A stretch of 64,000 nt of DNA from the NCBI GenBank assembly GCA_963971425.1, contig OZ020523.1, positions 9,730,867 to 9,794,866 on the forward strand, written 5' to 3'. This stretch comes from Bryoerythrophyllum caledonicum (taxonomy: Eukaryota > Streptophyta > Bryopsida > Pottiales > Pottiaceae). Both the position numbers and the translations under genes were made by a program. The notes under the pieces are model-generated. The model was not told the DNA's origin, ran no database searches, and saw nothing but the letters and a program-made list of their open reading frames with translations. Positions 36,976-50,851 of the stretch are shown piece after piece (the stretch's first letter is position 1; every line of letters starts with the position of its first letter).

Positions 36976-39446
36976 CATACCACTCGCTAGACTACAATGG
37001 TTGTGGAACCAAAATCACATTGCATTACAAATCCCCATTAACATTGAACCAATACCCCAAACATTTGAAACCGAAATTGTTTGGCTATATCAAAGGTATA
37101 AATACCGAATACCCAAAAATGACCCCCTCAAAAATGCACACTACACACTACTTGATCCTATCTTAGACTACCTTATAACATCTCTAAATATCACACATTC
37201 ATACTTCTCATCCCCCGTTACATGCTCCACAAAAATCTCAAAATTCTACTCTCCATTCAAACGTGATAAGATTTTCGGTTCTCTTCGTAAAGCTTTTGAT
37301 TATAGGTGGAGTGGAATAGGCCTTGCACACCCTCACAACGAAGAAGAAATATAACAAGCAACACATTGGGCACGCCTAGCGGCAAACAATGATCCCAACC
37401 ACAACATCACCATTATTATTACTCCCGACACTCATTGGTACCACAACTCTAACCCACACTTAGGCCTATTCCCGGACTCTCACATCATTGTACTATTTGA
37501 AGCGGACTCTATGACTTACAAAGAACCTACTATACCACCTCAAATACAAACACCCCGCCTTGAACCAACAACCCTACGTATTCTATGTATACATCACCAA
37601 ACCCGAGAGATAGGTACTCTAGAAAACCTCACTCATCTCACTTTGATAGCAAAAAAATCTAAACATTAACAAGGTATACACCGCAATTATCCCTCCCACA
37701 CCTATTTCAATCCGTATAAACCGTAACAAAAAATGGTCTAAAACCCCCCACACAAACATCTCCGCACTACCAGTTACCGAATTGAGCCTCCCACTCCCCA
37801 ACTACCAAATTAATACCGTCCTTAAATTTGATCCCAACTTTAGCTACTATACTAACGTCTCCTTTAAAGAACCAACCGAAGTAAGCCCAGGACATTGGCA
37901 CCGAGAAAAAGCCGGTTATGGGGTATACAATTCAACCAAACAAATAAAATTAGGCAAAAGACTACATGGACTCCAAAATATTCTAAGAGCCGAAATGATG
38001 GCTATACACAAAATCCTTAGGATAATCACCACTCAATACCCAAACGAACCGGCTCACATTTTTACAGATTGCATAAATGTATTATATCTCCTTAATACAC
38101 ACATAAAACACCCCACTTTACACAACAGTCACCCGGATAAAACTATCCTCACATCTATGGTTGTAATGCTCCAAAATCGCACACAAATTACTACACTCCA
38201 CAAAGTCCGAGCTCATGCTAATATCGACGGCAATGAACAAGCTGACAAACTAGCAAAGGAAGGAAGAGAAAAAATCCACAAGAACGCCGAACACCCATAC
38301 GAACACGCCCATGCCACCCCATATTACTTTCATAGAAATGAATGGCCCTCTATGGGCGAAACTCCCGATAAAGGCCCCATACGATTCTTGGACAAATACC
38401 TCAAAAAACATGATCTTGTAAATAACCTGGAAAAACTTACTGAAAATTTTCCCAATACTGATAAATGGACCGGCAACCCAAATATTCACAACGCATTGTC
38501 CAACAATTTTTGGAAAAACCCCATAATTACGGACTCACAAATCACATGCCTAATTAAATTCCGCACAGGACAATACATGGGAAATGCCCGCAAACAGCTC
38601 TTCTTCGGAATAGAAATATTTCCTACAATAACATGTCCAATTTGCGACACCACGGACCCGGACACATGGCTACATGTCTTACTCAAGTGCCAAACCCCCC
38701 ACATACACTCACTAATTGTCAAAAGATACAACAAAGCCGTATGGGCTATTCGTAAACTACTTGTATCATCAACCAAATCCCGGTGCTTCATTCTCATGAA
38801 TGCCGGAACCTTTAATGACAACCCACAAGAAAATACGGTCTCTCCTTGGCTACTACCATGCATATGTTGCACTCAAAGATGCCACTGTAATGCAAGATTC
38901 AAACGAGACCTACTATGTGTTAGAGGACTATCATACAAAGACCCTCTACCAAACCACATAGACCCTAGTCTCACTATTCAGTTTATTGAATTCACATATT
39001 GCAATGATAGATTCTCTCCGGACACTATTGCAAACAAAATAAACAAATACCAACCACTACTTGACAATATTCAAGCACTAGGATGAAAAGTTGACCCCCT
39101 TATTGTCATCACCGCGGGTGCTAGAGCCACCACCTTCATTCCCTCAATGACTACCCTTGAAGAAACATTTAAAATCCCCATCACTTCAATCAAAACCACT
39201 TTTTCAAATATTAACATTATTGCAATTCAACATGCTATGTCATACTCCTGCATAAATGAAAACTTGAAAACAACCAACCCCTTCCTAACGCTTCGAACCC
39301 CCCTCCATAGACTAACATATGCATTTCACTATACACGCCCTCCCTCTTTTGGAGACTTTTGGGACCTTGGTCCTTTGTTCTTGGCTACTTGTTATTGGGT
39401 ACATAGTGTCTACCCTCGAAAGGGGGAAGTAGTTCCATACTACTAA
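36976..39446 (+). pseudogene. Retroelement ORF, 3' segment: unknown domain, RNase H, zinc knuckle
   Basis: The first frame continues the 26,580-26,991 ORF, passes a TAA at 37,352-37,354, and runs to about 37,665. The coding frame then shifts, and 37,700-39,446 encodes an RNase HI domain: RAEMMAIHKIL (Glu), HIFTDCINVL (Asp), GNEQADKLAKEGRE (Asp). The first acidic position reads YYTNVSF, so the usual Asp appears to be Asn. A C-P-I-C...H...C knuckle (CPICDTTDPDTWLHVLLKC) follows, as in the zf-RVT of plant LINEs. TGA at 39,084-39,086 interrupts the tail. No reverse transcriptase is visible. The domain before RNase H is not recognised. A truncated non-LTR-type element is likely. Confidence 0.6.
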
Positions 39447-39539
39447 CCCATGCCCAATGGGCATGGACTTAGTGGTGGAATGAACAGACATTTTATTCAC
39501 GCCGGCCCCCTTTGGAGAATGGCGTTCTTCTTCTTCTTT

Positions 39540-42329
39540 TCAATGCTATATCATGCAATGCAATGTATACAAGTATGTTAGACAAATAAAAACAAATGAA
39601 TACCATGAGTACAAATGAGTACATCGTTCGAGTTATACTAGACCATGGTATGTTGGCTCAAAGGAATAAAATGAACATACTTTATTTCACCTTGGCTTCT
39701 TATGTTTTGGAAATGTTTTGTGACTAACTTCCCTACGATTCAGACTATTGTACTACAAATGAAGGGTGTTATAAAAACCAAGAAAAAAAGAGAAAGAAAA
39801 TAATCTTTTAATGGCTTCATAATGATACTTTACAAAATTAATAAACATTTAAGGTATCCCTCTTCTTTGAGGCAATAATAGAACTATCCATAAAGTAAGG
39901 AAAAGATACCAAGCTATTTTTTACCTCTTTTCTCAATTTTTATTGTTGAAATCAGCCATAAATAGCTCAATAAATATTAATACAATAGTTTCAACAAATT
40001 TTATTTGTAATTCCAATTTGCACTTTGACTGCTACATATAAATATATTGTTGCTACAATTGCAAGATTTACATGTAAAGAGTTGGTGGCTATGCATGATG
40101 GTATGTATTTAGGAACATGCTATGACACTTGGTAGGGGGGCCTACAAGTTACAACTTATAGAGTCCAACAATGGAAATTGAATCTTTAAACTAAAAACTT
40201 GAAAAACCTTCAATTTTGTATTTCTAAATTTGTAGTGCCACTTGGTGACAATGATTAGAAAAAACATAAGAAGTAGAATGTAAGGTGATGGAGGCATTAA
40301 AATTAGTATTTTTTTTCTATTGAGTAAAATGAGTTGGATGTATATGTCATCTAATATGCATGATTTTTTGCTATATTTGATGTAAATCCACAATTGTCAT
40401 CTTTAGCAATTTTTCCCAAGATTAATCTTTGCATGTTATAAATGTTGACATTGCATGACCCACAATTGATATGTAGTCAATAGATTTTGAGTTGCAACTT
40501 CTAGCTCCTTCCCTCTTCATTGTCTTGCCTATATAAATTTCAAATCAAATTAACTTTTCATTATAAAAATCCACTTGAACTGATAAACTACCAAATTTAT
40601 TACATGATTATGATAAATTATTACAATTTGCATGCTTTTATGAAGCAAAAAGGATGCATTATTCACTCCATACAATATTGATTGTATTCCAAAACTTTGT
40701 AATGCTACAAAATCTATATGTCATCTCTTAAAGATATAAAAGTACTTCAAAATTTGAAAATTGATCCATACAAACTATAAATTTCAAGTTTACTAGGAAA
40801 ATGTTTTACATGTATACATTAAAAATAAGTTAATAATTCATTCAAATATTGGGTCAAATATCTAAAATGCACATTATTCATTGATCTAAGAAAATGGTTA
40901 CTTGTGCATGCAAACTTGTTATAATTTCTTAATAACTAAAGTTACTTGACAGTTTTTATCATAAACACTTTAAATTGCTCATTCTCGAGAAAATAGGAAA
41001 CACGCCATTTTTTTATTTATATGATGTTAGTTACTTATACACCAACTGTAAAAGATAGACAAGGAATATAACATTTAAAAAATGATTTTGAAAAGAATAG
41101 AGGATCAAACATTTCCAATACTCATAGTTTTAGTGCACTCACTTACTTGCAAAAACATAAATCCAAGTATTTTATAAAAATAATTTCTAGTATCTCATTT
41201 TAATGTTAAAAATAATCCAAATGTAGTTTCTTTACAATAGAGTATGAAAACCATTCATTTGCCTTAGAAATTGATGTTATTACAATGAAGCAAAGCCTTT
41301 TTTGCCACCTTCATAGAAAATAATATTAATCATTTATATATATGATTAATGTTGGAAGAAGTCTACTAGCTTTATTGAAGCTACCAAAAATCTACTAATT
41401 TATTCTTAGAATACCGTAACCTTTCTCCAGAGTTTTAGTGGAAAAGATATTTAAATCTATGAAGCTACTACTATGGTGCATCTTCATAAATTTCTATACC
41501 TAAATTTGATTGATGAGAACCAACATGATTTAACTTATTAAAACTATAAAAAATTCTTGAGGTGTTTATTCTTTAGGAATTAAGATTCTTTATGTATATT
41601 AAATATATTTTGTAATGTGTTTAGATTTGGTTTGTAACAATATTTCCTTGCTTAACTTCTTTCCATAAGTGAAGCATGAAATCTTCATTCCTCCCATTTA
41701 TTTTCATATGGTTTGTATTGATAACATGAAAAAAAAAGTATAAAAGTGTAAAATCTAGAAGTGATTAAAGATTGAAGAAAATGTTAAAGGGCTAAACGAG
41801 ATGTAATGTGATAATTCTTAGTCATTGTTTACATACTCTTCAAACAATTTTAACCTCTGTATCATTTTTTCATCAAAATAATAATCTACACCCATTTGAA
41901 TAATAAAAGAAATGATTGTTGAATGCTCAATTAATTCCAAATTCAAATTGTTCTTTTAACCAAGGTCGTAACCCCAATCCCAAATTCTACAATAATTAGA
42001 GTTAATAAGGGTTGACTTCATGATTCATTATGATCACATTTTTACATATACACATATACTCAAAAAAATAAATGAAGATGAATATTACAAATGATTCATT
42101 ATCAAAATTTAATTCGAACCATACAAACAATTCTCCATAGTTTTACATTTGTGTTATATACTATAAATGATATTTTTAGAAAATACTCAATACAATCTCA
42201 TTCTATTCATGACAAAGAGAAATTATACAATAAACTCAAATAATGTCCAAGACGATTTAGTTCTTAAATGCTCTTTAAAAACCCAATCAAAGATGTACAA
42301 TCGCTTGGATTCAAGAATGAAACTTTAAG
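39540..42329. other. AT-rich stretch, no gene recognised
   Basis: Uniformly AT-rich with only short open frames. It may include 3' flanking sequence of the NLR gene. Confidence 0.5.
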
Positions 42330-45300
42330 TCCAAGATGCTCTCCACAAGCTCCTTCAAGGACAAACACCTCCTTGGATCCAAGTGAATAAGAGAATTCAA
42401 CCCCTTGATGCTCTCTACAAGCTCTTTCAAGAATCTACACCAACTAAAATCAAGTAGAATCTTTGACTCCTTGATGCTTTCTAGAAGCTCTTTTAAAGGC
42501 TTACATCAACTTAGATTTCAGTGCTTAAAAGACTTCAACTCCTTGATGCTCCATGGAAGCTCTTTCAAGAACTCACACCCAATTAGCTCCAAGTGCACAA
42601 GAGACTTCAACTCCTTGATGCCCTCTGGAAGCTCCTTCAAGGACACACAATACCTAAGATCCAAGTGCGTAAGACACTTCAACTCTTTGATGCCCTCTAG
42701 AAGCACCTTCAAGGCCTTACACGTCTCACACTCAAGTGCGTAAGAGGCTTCAACTCCTTGATGCCCTCTGGAAGCTCTTTTAAGGACTTACACCCGCTTA
42801 GATACAAGTGCGTAAGCGACTTCAACTCCTTGATGCCCTTTGGAAGCTCCTTCAAGGAGCTACACTCGCTAAGATTCAAGTGCATAAGAGACTTCAACTC
42901 CTTGATGCCCTCTGGAAGCTCCTTCAAGGACTCACATTTAAAAAGGTCCAAGTGAGTAAGAGACTTCAACTCCTTGATGCCCTCTGGAAGCTCCTTCAAG
43001 GACTTACACCCGCTTAGATCCAAGTGCATAAGAGACTTCAACTCATTCATGCCCTCTGGAAGCTTCGTCAAGGATCGACACCATCTAAGATCCAGGTGCG
43101 TCAGAGACTTCAACTCCTTGATGCCCTCTGGAAGCTCCTTCAAGGTGCTCCAGTAGCTTAAATCCAAGAGCGTCAGAGACTTCAACTCTTTGATGCCCTC
43201 TGGAAGATCCTTCAAGGACTCACATCTGAAAAGGTCCAAGTGAGTAAGAGACTTCAACTCCTTGATGCCCTTTGGAAGCTCCTTCAAGGACTTACACCCG
43301 CTTAAATACAAGTGCGTAAGCGACTTCAACTCCTTGATGCCCTCTGGAAGCTCCATCAAGGAGCTACACTCGCTAAGATCCAAGTGCGTAAGAGACTTCA
43401 ACTCCTTGATGCCCTCTGGAAACTCCTTCAAGGAATGACAATAACTTAGATACAAGTGCGTAAGAGACTTTAACTCCTTGATGCCCTCTGGAAGCTCCTT
43501 CAAGGACCAACAATGGCCAAGATTCAAGTGCATCAGAGACTTCAACTCCCTTATGCCCTCTGGAAGCTCCTTCAAGGACTCACATTTGTAAAGGTCCAAG
43601 TGAGTAAGAGACTTCAACTCTTTGATACCCTTTGGAAGCTCCTTTAAGGACTCACACCACCTTAGATCGAAGTGCGTAAGAGACTTCAACTCCTTGATGC
43701 CCTCTGGAAGCTCCTTCAAGGACTAACACCTGCTTAGATACAAGTGCGTAAGAGCCTTCAACTCCTTGATGCCCTCTGGAAGCTCACTCAAGAGCCAAAC
43801 ATCTTATAGATTGATATACAACAAACATGTCATATCCGAGAAGAAATTCCGTGGAAGTGTTGTAGGCAATCCTATCCCATCATCTATTGTAATAGATGAT
43901 AACAAGCATGTCTGAAGGTTGTCGCCTTTAACAAACATTTGTGGATCAAAATTCTTAACATGGGTACCCACAAAGGACACCCTCTTTGTTGTGTCTTTAA
44001 TTTTGGGAAGTGTCTCCAATACTTTCCCTCGCTCAAATTGACATTCGTATGCCCATTCACCAATCTTAGCATTTCGTATGATACGAATGGCAAGGTCTCG
44101 CATAACATCATGTACCTTGGCATGTTCTTCGTCATCATCAAGATCAATCAAAGATTGATCTGCAATGGTAATCAAGGTCATCCTCCCGATATTCAATTTA
44201 TCTTCAGCATCACCTGAATCCTCTGCATCATGAGGTCCAAACAATCCCTCAGCCTGCCAAATGGAACACAATTCTTCCGTTTGAATACGATAATCTTCAG
44301 GAAAAGCGGCAAAATACAAGAAACACTTCTTTGCCTCCACACTTAGTACATCGTAACTATATTTCAAACAACCAAAGAGGTTATCCTCCATTGCAGCCGA
44401 ATTTAACCAAGATTCAGATCTCCTTAACCCACTCAAAGCATATTCCCAACTCATTTTAGCAATTTTGCCTCATAGTGCACCACCAATAACCTCCAAAGCC
44501 AATGGAAGCCCCTTGCATTCATTACAAATTTCCATGGCAATATCTTTCACTTCACATGATGGAGGCATGTTAGGTTGGAATGCATGAAAAGAAAACAACT
44601 TCCAACTCTCGTCTTTTGAAAGAGACTTAACTTCAATCCTTTCCATGGCTCTTGCACAATCAAGCACTTCACCATCTCGTGTGGTGATCAATGTTATCGA
44701 TCCTTCTCCTTTGCAAATGTCCAACCAATAAGTCATTGCATGGTTGTTCACGCTTGTGTTTCCCCATATGTCATCCATAATCACCAAAATTTTCCTTCGT
44801 TTGAACGCTTCCATCAGATAAGTACGTTGAGCTTCCAAATCTCTTTCACTGTAGTCTCTTTCAAAGACTCCACCATTATTCAAGAACTTTCCCATTTGAT
44901 TGTAGGCTGCAGGCGCTCACACATCTTTGCCAACAGTCATCCACAAGATAGAACCTGCCCCATATTTCTTGTAAACATCCTCGTCATTGTTCACCATCTT
45001 CACAAGCAATGTCTTCCCAGCTCCACCTTTGCCTTTTACACCAATAGTATTGGAAGTAACTGATGGCATCGAGACAATCAACTCCTTCAACTTCTTGAAT
45101 GGATTATTATCAAATGCAGCAACATGGGCAGGAACTTGTTGCATGTCAAAGTGTAGCTCCTGATCAATCATAACAGATGCTGCAATGCCACCATCCACTT
45201 TGCGTTTGATCTCTTGAACACCGTTGAGTATAGCCAAGACTCCTTCCGATGAAATTTTCCTTACGATTTTGTCATGTATTCCTTGGATCTTTGAAGTTAA

Positions 45301-45603
45301 AAAACGCCTTTTCACATACTTGAAGCTGAACCTTGATTTCTTCACAACACAATCTCCCACAATATCTTTTGCTCTCAACAAAAGAGAGCGTAAACCCTTA
45401 AGCCAATCTTGCACTTCAACATTCTTTGAATCTGAGGATTCATCTACTTTCGTCAAAAGTGGCTTGATAGACCCCAAAGTTTCCACAAGATCATCGCAAA
45501 CTTCCTTACAGCGATATACTCCTTTGATTAACACAATGAGCTCATCGACCATTGCACTCACAATTGCTCCTGTGAATGCCCCCAAAAATAGTTCCACAGC
45601 CAT
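42330..45603 (-). pseudogene. RPW8/CC-NB-ARC-LRR immune-receptor-like gene, broken
   Basis: The minus-strand frame starts at ATG 45,603 (MAVELFLGAF; another Met at 45,615). An RPW8-like N-terminus (DDLVETLGSIKPLL) is followed by the P-loop GVKGKGGAGKT, kinase-2 KILVIMDDIW, RNBS-B-like SITLITTRDGE, CKGLPLALEV, and MHD-like KVHDVMRDLAI. Then come about 20 leucine-rich repeats. Stops lie in frame at 44,917 (TGA), 44,470 (TGA), 43,804 (TAA) and 43,723 (TAG), and a one-base deletion near 42,712-42,748 shifts the last repeats. The two TGAs fit CGA-to-TGA changes (GALRGKIAK is plausible). Intact members are intracellular immune receptors or helpers. This copy probably makes no full product. Confidence 0.85.
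42390..43795 (-). repeat. 72-bp tandem array encoding about 20 leucine-rich repeats
   Basis: Units repeat every 72 bp (for example at 42,606, 42,678, then 42,748 after one lost base, up to 43,758). Each encodes 24 residues on the pattern LKELPEGIKELKSLTHLDLS. Central units are very similar to each other, and the 3' units below 42,530 are degraded. Confidence 0.95.
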
Positions 45604-45615
45604 GATAATCTGCAC

Positions 45616-48600
45616 ATTTCAATGATATCATATTGATCACGAAACTTCAATGGAAAAAGAATACATCTCAAACTCTTATGGTGTTTGATTGAGAATAGCA
45701 ATGCCTAATTCATGCTCAAGAAAGGAATGACAAAAACGCAAAGTATAATTAACATAGAACTTTGGGGAAAACACCCCGCCAAACTAATCTTTTCTATTCC
45801 ATACTGTACAACAATTATTGCAATTGCTAGTGGTCAAGTACAAGACATTTCAAATATTCTAAAGCTGTAATCCTCAATAACTGAAGTGTACAATTCTTAA
45901 GCATAAAGCACAATCTACATCCTACACAAAAGAGTAAGAAATGAATTTAGATGAGCATAATGTCAAGTTGAGCACATTTAAGCAAGCCCCAATATATCTA
46001 GAGCATAAGGCCTAGTTTTCTAGTCCCGCCATTGATTCCAAATAATGATACTGCAACACCTGCAGAATCACAGCAAAAAAACATTGATTGTTCTACTGAA
46101 AAAGAAAAGCAAGACACATGACATATATCAGAGTCCCAAATTCGATGACCTAGTAGCCATAGTCAATAATATCACCTTTTATACAAAGACCACTATGTTG
46201 CAGTCACAAGTTGTAAGCCTCCCCACACCAACATAATAGGTTCCCAAGAGTAAGTCACCTCATGCAAATCTTACACCATCTCCTTCGTCCAAATTGTTCT
46301 CAACTAATTTCTGATACAAACATGAAGTGTAGTATTACACATCAATCTTTGCTAGATAGCAAGCAAATGATGCTACACATTCCAATCATGATGTAATTAG
46401 GACATGTGACATACACAACACTCCATAATTGGGTGAACATGTATTAATGGTCACAAGTATGATTCCCACCTTCTGCTAACTACTTTGTTGCACATGCAAG
46501 CCCAACTTCACGTCCAAGAGAAAATCATATACACCTTAACCACCATCCCACTTCAACTAGAGCCCCCACATCTTTATAATGCATCTCCAACGTTTAAAAG
46601 CTCAAGGACCACCAAAAGCTCTATCTCCCACTAGTGAAGGGAATAAGGACTCAAAATTTCACGAGCAAACATCTCGCTCAATAATCACCCTTGTGCTACA
46701 AAACTTCAAAAGCACTTCCACATAACATCATAAACCTCAAAAGAATGCAAAAATGGGGGACTATCAAAAATACTAACATGGAAAATATTAATCTAATTCA
46801 TATCATTTATCATGTACACAAAATAGTTTACGCCAGGGGAAAGATTGCAATTTAAAAGCTTACTTGAACAACATTGGCCAAATGGACAATAATTGTTCAC
46901 TCTTAGAACACAACGTTAACCCTCTACAAACCTGGCCCATGGTGAATATTTCGAATGTTCCTACGACACGCATGGAGCATCTTATACGACTATTTGCTTC
47001 ACAGGCATAGTTCTCTTACACAACACCAAAAGAATCTTACACTAAAACAAGTAGCTAGTGTCACGCAAACTAAGCATTTGCTAGAGGCTATAATTCTTTT
47101 CACTCAAGATTGATATTCTGACCAACTAAAAAAGATTGATACTACTCATACAGGAGTATATCCGAAGACAAATTTCGTAATAATGTTCATTCAGAGTAGG
47201 AAGCTACGTTAGCGCCAACGCGATTTGTACTAGACGACACTACTTATAAATTCCACCACACTGACACAAAAAAACCTCCAAGAAATCATTCAAGACGTTC
47301 TGGTAGGCCACAAAAAGTTGAAGCGAATGTCTGGCCACACGATACGAACTTCCTTTAGCTAGCCGCAAATGTATGCATGAAAGGAGAAATAGAAATGTGA
47401 GAGTACCTCATCTAAAATCAATGTTGCTAAAAATTGATCCAAACAGATCCGCACAAGCTCCACTCAAGAATGTCCAGCTTGAAGCTCCAACTTCCTGAGG
47501 AGTACCGGCAACGGCAGCAACATGCAGTATCAGAGGTCAGAGTTCCACCAAATAAATCAGCCCTCTGCAAAGGAGTAACCAACTCTCAGACTTGAATACA
47601 TACTCAATTCGAAGGCGTTCTATGCATATATACTTCCGTACATGATGAACGATGAAGGTCAGACATCAATGTGGCTCACACATTGGAGATGTTTCTTCTC
47701 TAAGACCTCCAAAGAACTTGGTAGAGGGAAAGGCCGGTTGTGTACCTTAACTTTGAGAATCTAATTCCTCACGTACGATGATGCTTCTCATCTGCCCAGA
47801 TGTCAATCCTCTCGACCGTAACGTGAGCCGTACATTGTTGAAGAGAAAAACATGAGCCTGCTCATCCACCGCCTTAACAGGATATATACGAGATACAGTG
47901 TATGATCTCCTTGCACAAAGCTCTCAATGATACAGTGGTCCACCTTAAGCAGGAAGAAAAACATCAGTCGACCAAGTTATCGAATAAAATAATGATTCGA
48001 GAGCGCCCTCCAAGTGCGAACCCTAATTCACATTAACCCCCTGCATTGATATTGCTAGTTAGACTTCACCTGATACAAGACCGTTCCAACAATCCCTCCA
48101 ACGGGCTAACTGCATAGAACCTACCATCGATGATACACCACCACTTGGTAAAGGGCCTGATCCTTAACTCTTCAGCACACACATTACTTGTCTACCAACA
48201 ATAGTCCTTCAAACGTATCATGGGAGTACTCAACTCTTGTCATCGTGAACATTAACTCAGAGAATTATGAACGATTCCGGTTGGAACATAAAACCAATCC
48301 AGAGAGGAGAACACTTACAGTACTAGCACACGCAGGGACAAGGAATCTTCTACAAGTAGCACACAGACATGACTCCAACAAAGGATATTTGCACGAATAT
48401 CAAGTGCACAAAACGTGTGATGTGTTGTAAACCTGGAAGGCGGACGTACGTAGTATATTAGAACGATCCAAAACACATTGTGTGACGAAAATCTTAGTCC
48501 TCAAAGAAGTTACCTGGCCAAGCTTGAAAGCTCCAACGGCAGCAACACGGAGGATGAGAGCTCAGAGTTGAGAACACTTCAGACAAGTTTTCATTGCGCA

Positions 48601-50851
48601 CTCAAAGGGTTTCTCCGTACGCTACAAAGACCTAAAACCGCCAAGAAATCACTCGCACGCCTCAGGCAGAGCACATGACTAACGACTCTCGATCTTCCGC
48701 AAGGTGGCAAACATGTCGCTCTGTAATAACGACCCCCACGTCGAGCACTGCAAAGCTTCCACAAACAAGTTAGAGCCCACGTAGTCTGCTACAGCTTCCC
48801 GGGCGTCTAAGATTTAGCCGCCTTCAGCACTCCGGTGAAACCTACACGGGTTTAGAGCGAGCATGCACGTCAAGTTGACAATTATTTTAGCAACTCTGCG
48901 CATCTGGCATAGGGAGGGAAGGCGGGTGAAGGTGTAGATTTAAGCGCTCAGATATAATCCGTAACCAATTGTAAACCCATATGTCAAGCAGCCGCGGACT
49001 GGAAAACATACCTGCTCATGCCTAGATTCCTGGACCTTTCGAAACTATTTGGTATTCTAGCAAGTTTTGGAAAAACAAGCATATTTAACCTAGATCTTAC
49101 CAAGACTTCAGACTTGATCTCTGGAGTTCCGCGGATTCCGACACCTGCAGCCAGTGCTTTGGAGAGGATTTTCAGGCTTTGTGTATTGGAGAGGACGTAT
49201 TTGAGAAGTAAATCTTTGGCCACCGGAAACCTTCGAGAGGTCTCCGTGCTATCGTCTGCTGCGAAGGATTACATACTTGTTACAACTCGAACTCTAGCAC
49301 CTGATCTGAATGCGACTGAGTACAACTGTGAGGGCTCTCCTCTGCCGTCTTAGATCTCCCTTCGCTTGCTACAAACCGCTTCCACAAACACGCTACAGCA
49401 GTCTAACTGTGCATCTGCATTACAAGCTGAAGCTTGCTGGCCGAAATACTCCTGACGAAATACAGTTTGTCGAGGTCGAAGGACAGACAATGAATGACTG
49501 GGCGATAGTGAAACCTACTGGTTTCGTAGATGGTGTTGTGCACAATCTACTCCTTAGTAGATCGCCACTTGGTCCAGTTGCTAGTCGGAAGTGGGTCCAG
49601 GCACTTGGGCGACTTGGCGACTTTACCATTTAGCGGCGTTGGAGTAAGAGACGGTGATTGTGAATAAAGTAAGGTTGGATGACCCATAACCACCACGAAC
49701 CCCATAATGACAAGGTAAAGTGGACTAAAACCACCACTGACCCACCCCATTTCCGAAATTTTAGGAAGTCACATATGATTGGGTGTCAGTTCATGATTGG
49801 TTCAAAGCTGCCGGTTTTTAGTCAATGCAGAAGTGGTTATTAGTACAACTTAGTGTCGAAATAGAGAGTTTTGTATGTCGAGGAATGGGTCACGGCTTAC
49901 TATCCACTTTGAAAATTTGTAGCAATTTCAATATGAAGAAATAAATGGTCACGACAATTGCAATATTCATGAAATCCTATTTTGAATTCCCAAAAAATGT
50001 CTTACCACGTATACAAACGCTATAAATAGGTCAGCAAGCTTAAGTTGGTCATCCAACCTTATTGTTGGAAATCGCAGTCTAGGATCCGGGAGCTGAAGTC
50101 GTCATGGGACTTCATTTTCCACGGAATCTGGCGTTGCTTGGGCCGCGTGGGAACTGTGACCAGGAAGTATTCGTCGTGATCGATAACAGGGGGCTGGGTG
50201 AATTGTGTCGTAGATATGCATCTGATTTTATTCCGGTCATTTTTTGTTGAAGTCATGCACAGATACCAAGACATTGACCTTCTTTCTTATTTGCACTACG
50301 ATTTGGATCATATTCAATTGTTGAACTTTTGCACAAATATCTTTTGTATTAAGAAAAAATCTTAATTTGCAGCTCAACAATTACCTATCCCCGAAAATAA
50401 TCTCACCCGGATAGAAGCTCTAGACACAAGAGAGAACGGCGGCTATTACTCGTCACTCTTTAAGGCGGCGTGAAACTAGTTTGAGTTGAGATAAGAGAAC
50501 ATCAAGCTCATCCATTGATCCAATGAGTCCTATTTAGAGTGAGGAAGAGTAATTTGAATTTATGAAAATCTGAGGGAAGCAGATGGGGGGTATATTAAGG
50601 GAAGCGTTCTGATGTGCACCTGGATTTCGATATGGGTTCGCTGCCCCTGGGCACCTCCCAAAGGCTGATGAATCATAATTCTTGAGTTTGGTAGACTGTA
50701 TCGTTTACCTGCAACGGAATGAAAACGAATCATAAATCTAGAGCAGTATGTAAACAGATCAGCCTTGATCCGATAAGCATCTACTTAAACAACTTGAACC
50801 GTCAGATGTAGAATATTCACATTGGTGACAGATGCTGGTATAGTGGGTGAG
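45616..50851. other. No gene recognised
   Basis: Only short open frames without recognisable domains are present, including plus-strand frames at 49,018-49,633. The part near 45.6 kb is the 5' flank of the NLR. Undetected small exons cannot be excluded. Confidence 0.4.

Noticed and set aside
42405..43156. Plus-strand repeat proteins (MMPSGSSFKDLH-type frames)
   Set aside because: They are antisense readings of the leucine-rich repeat array on the minus strand.
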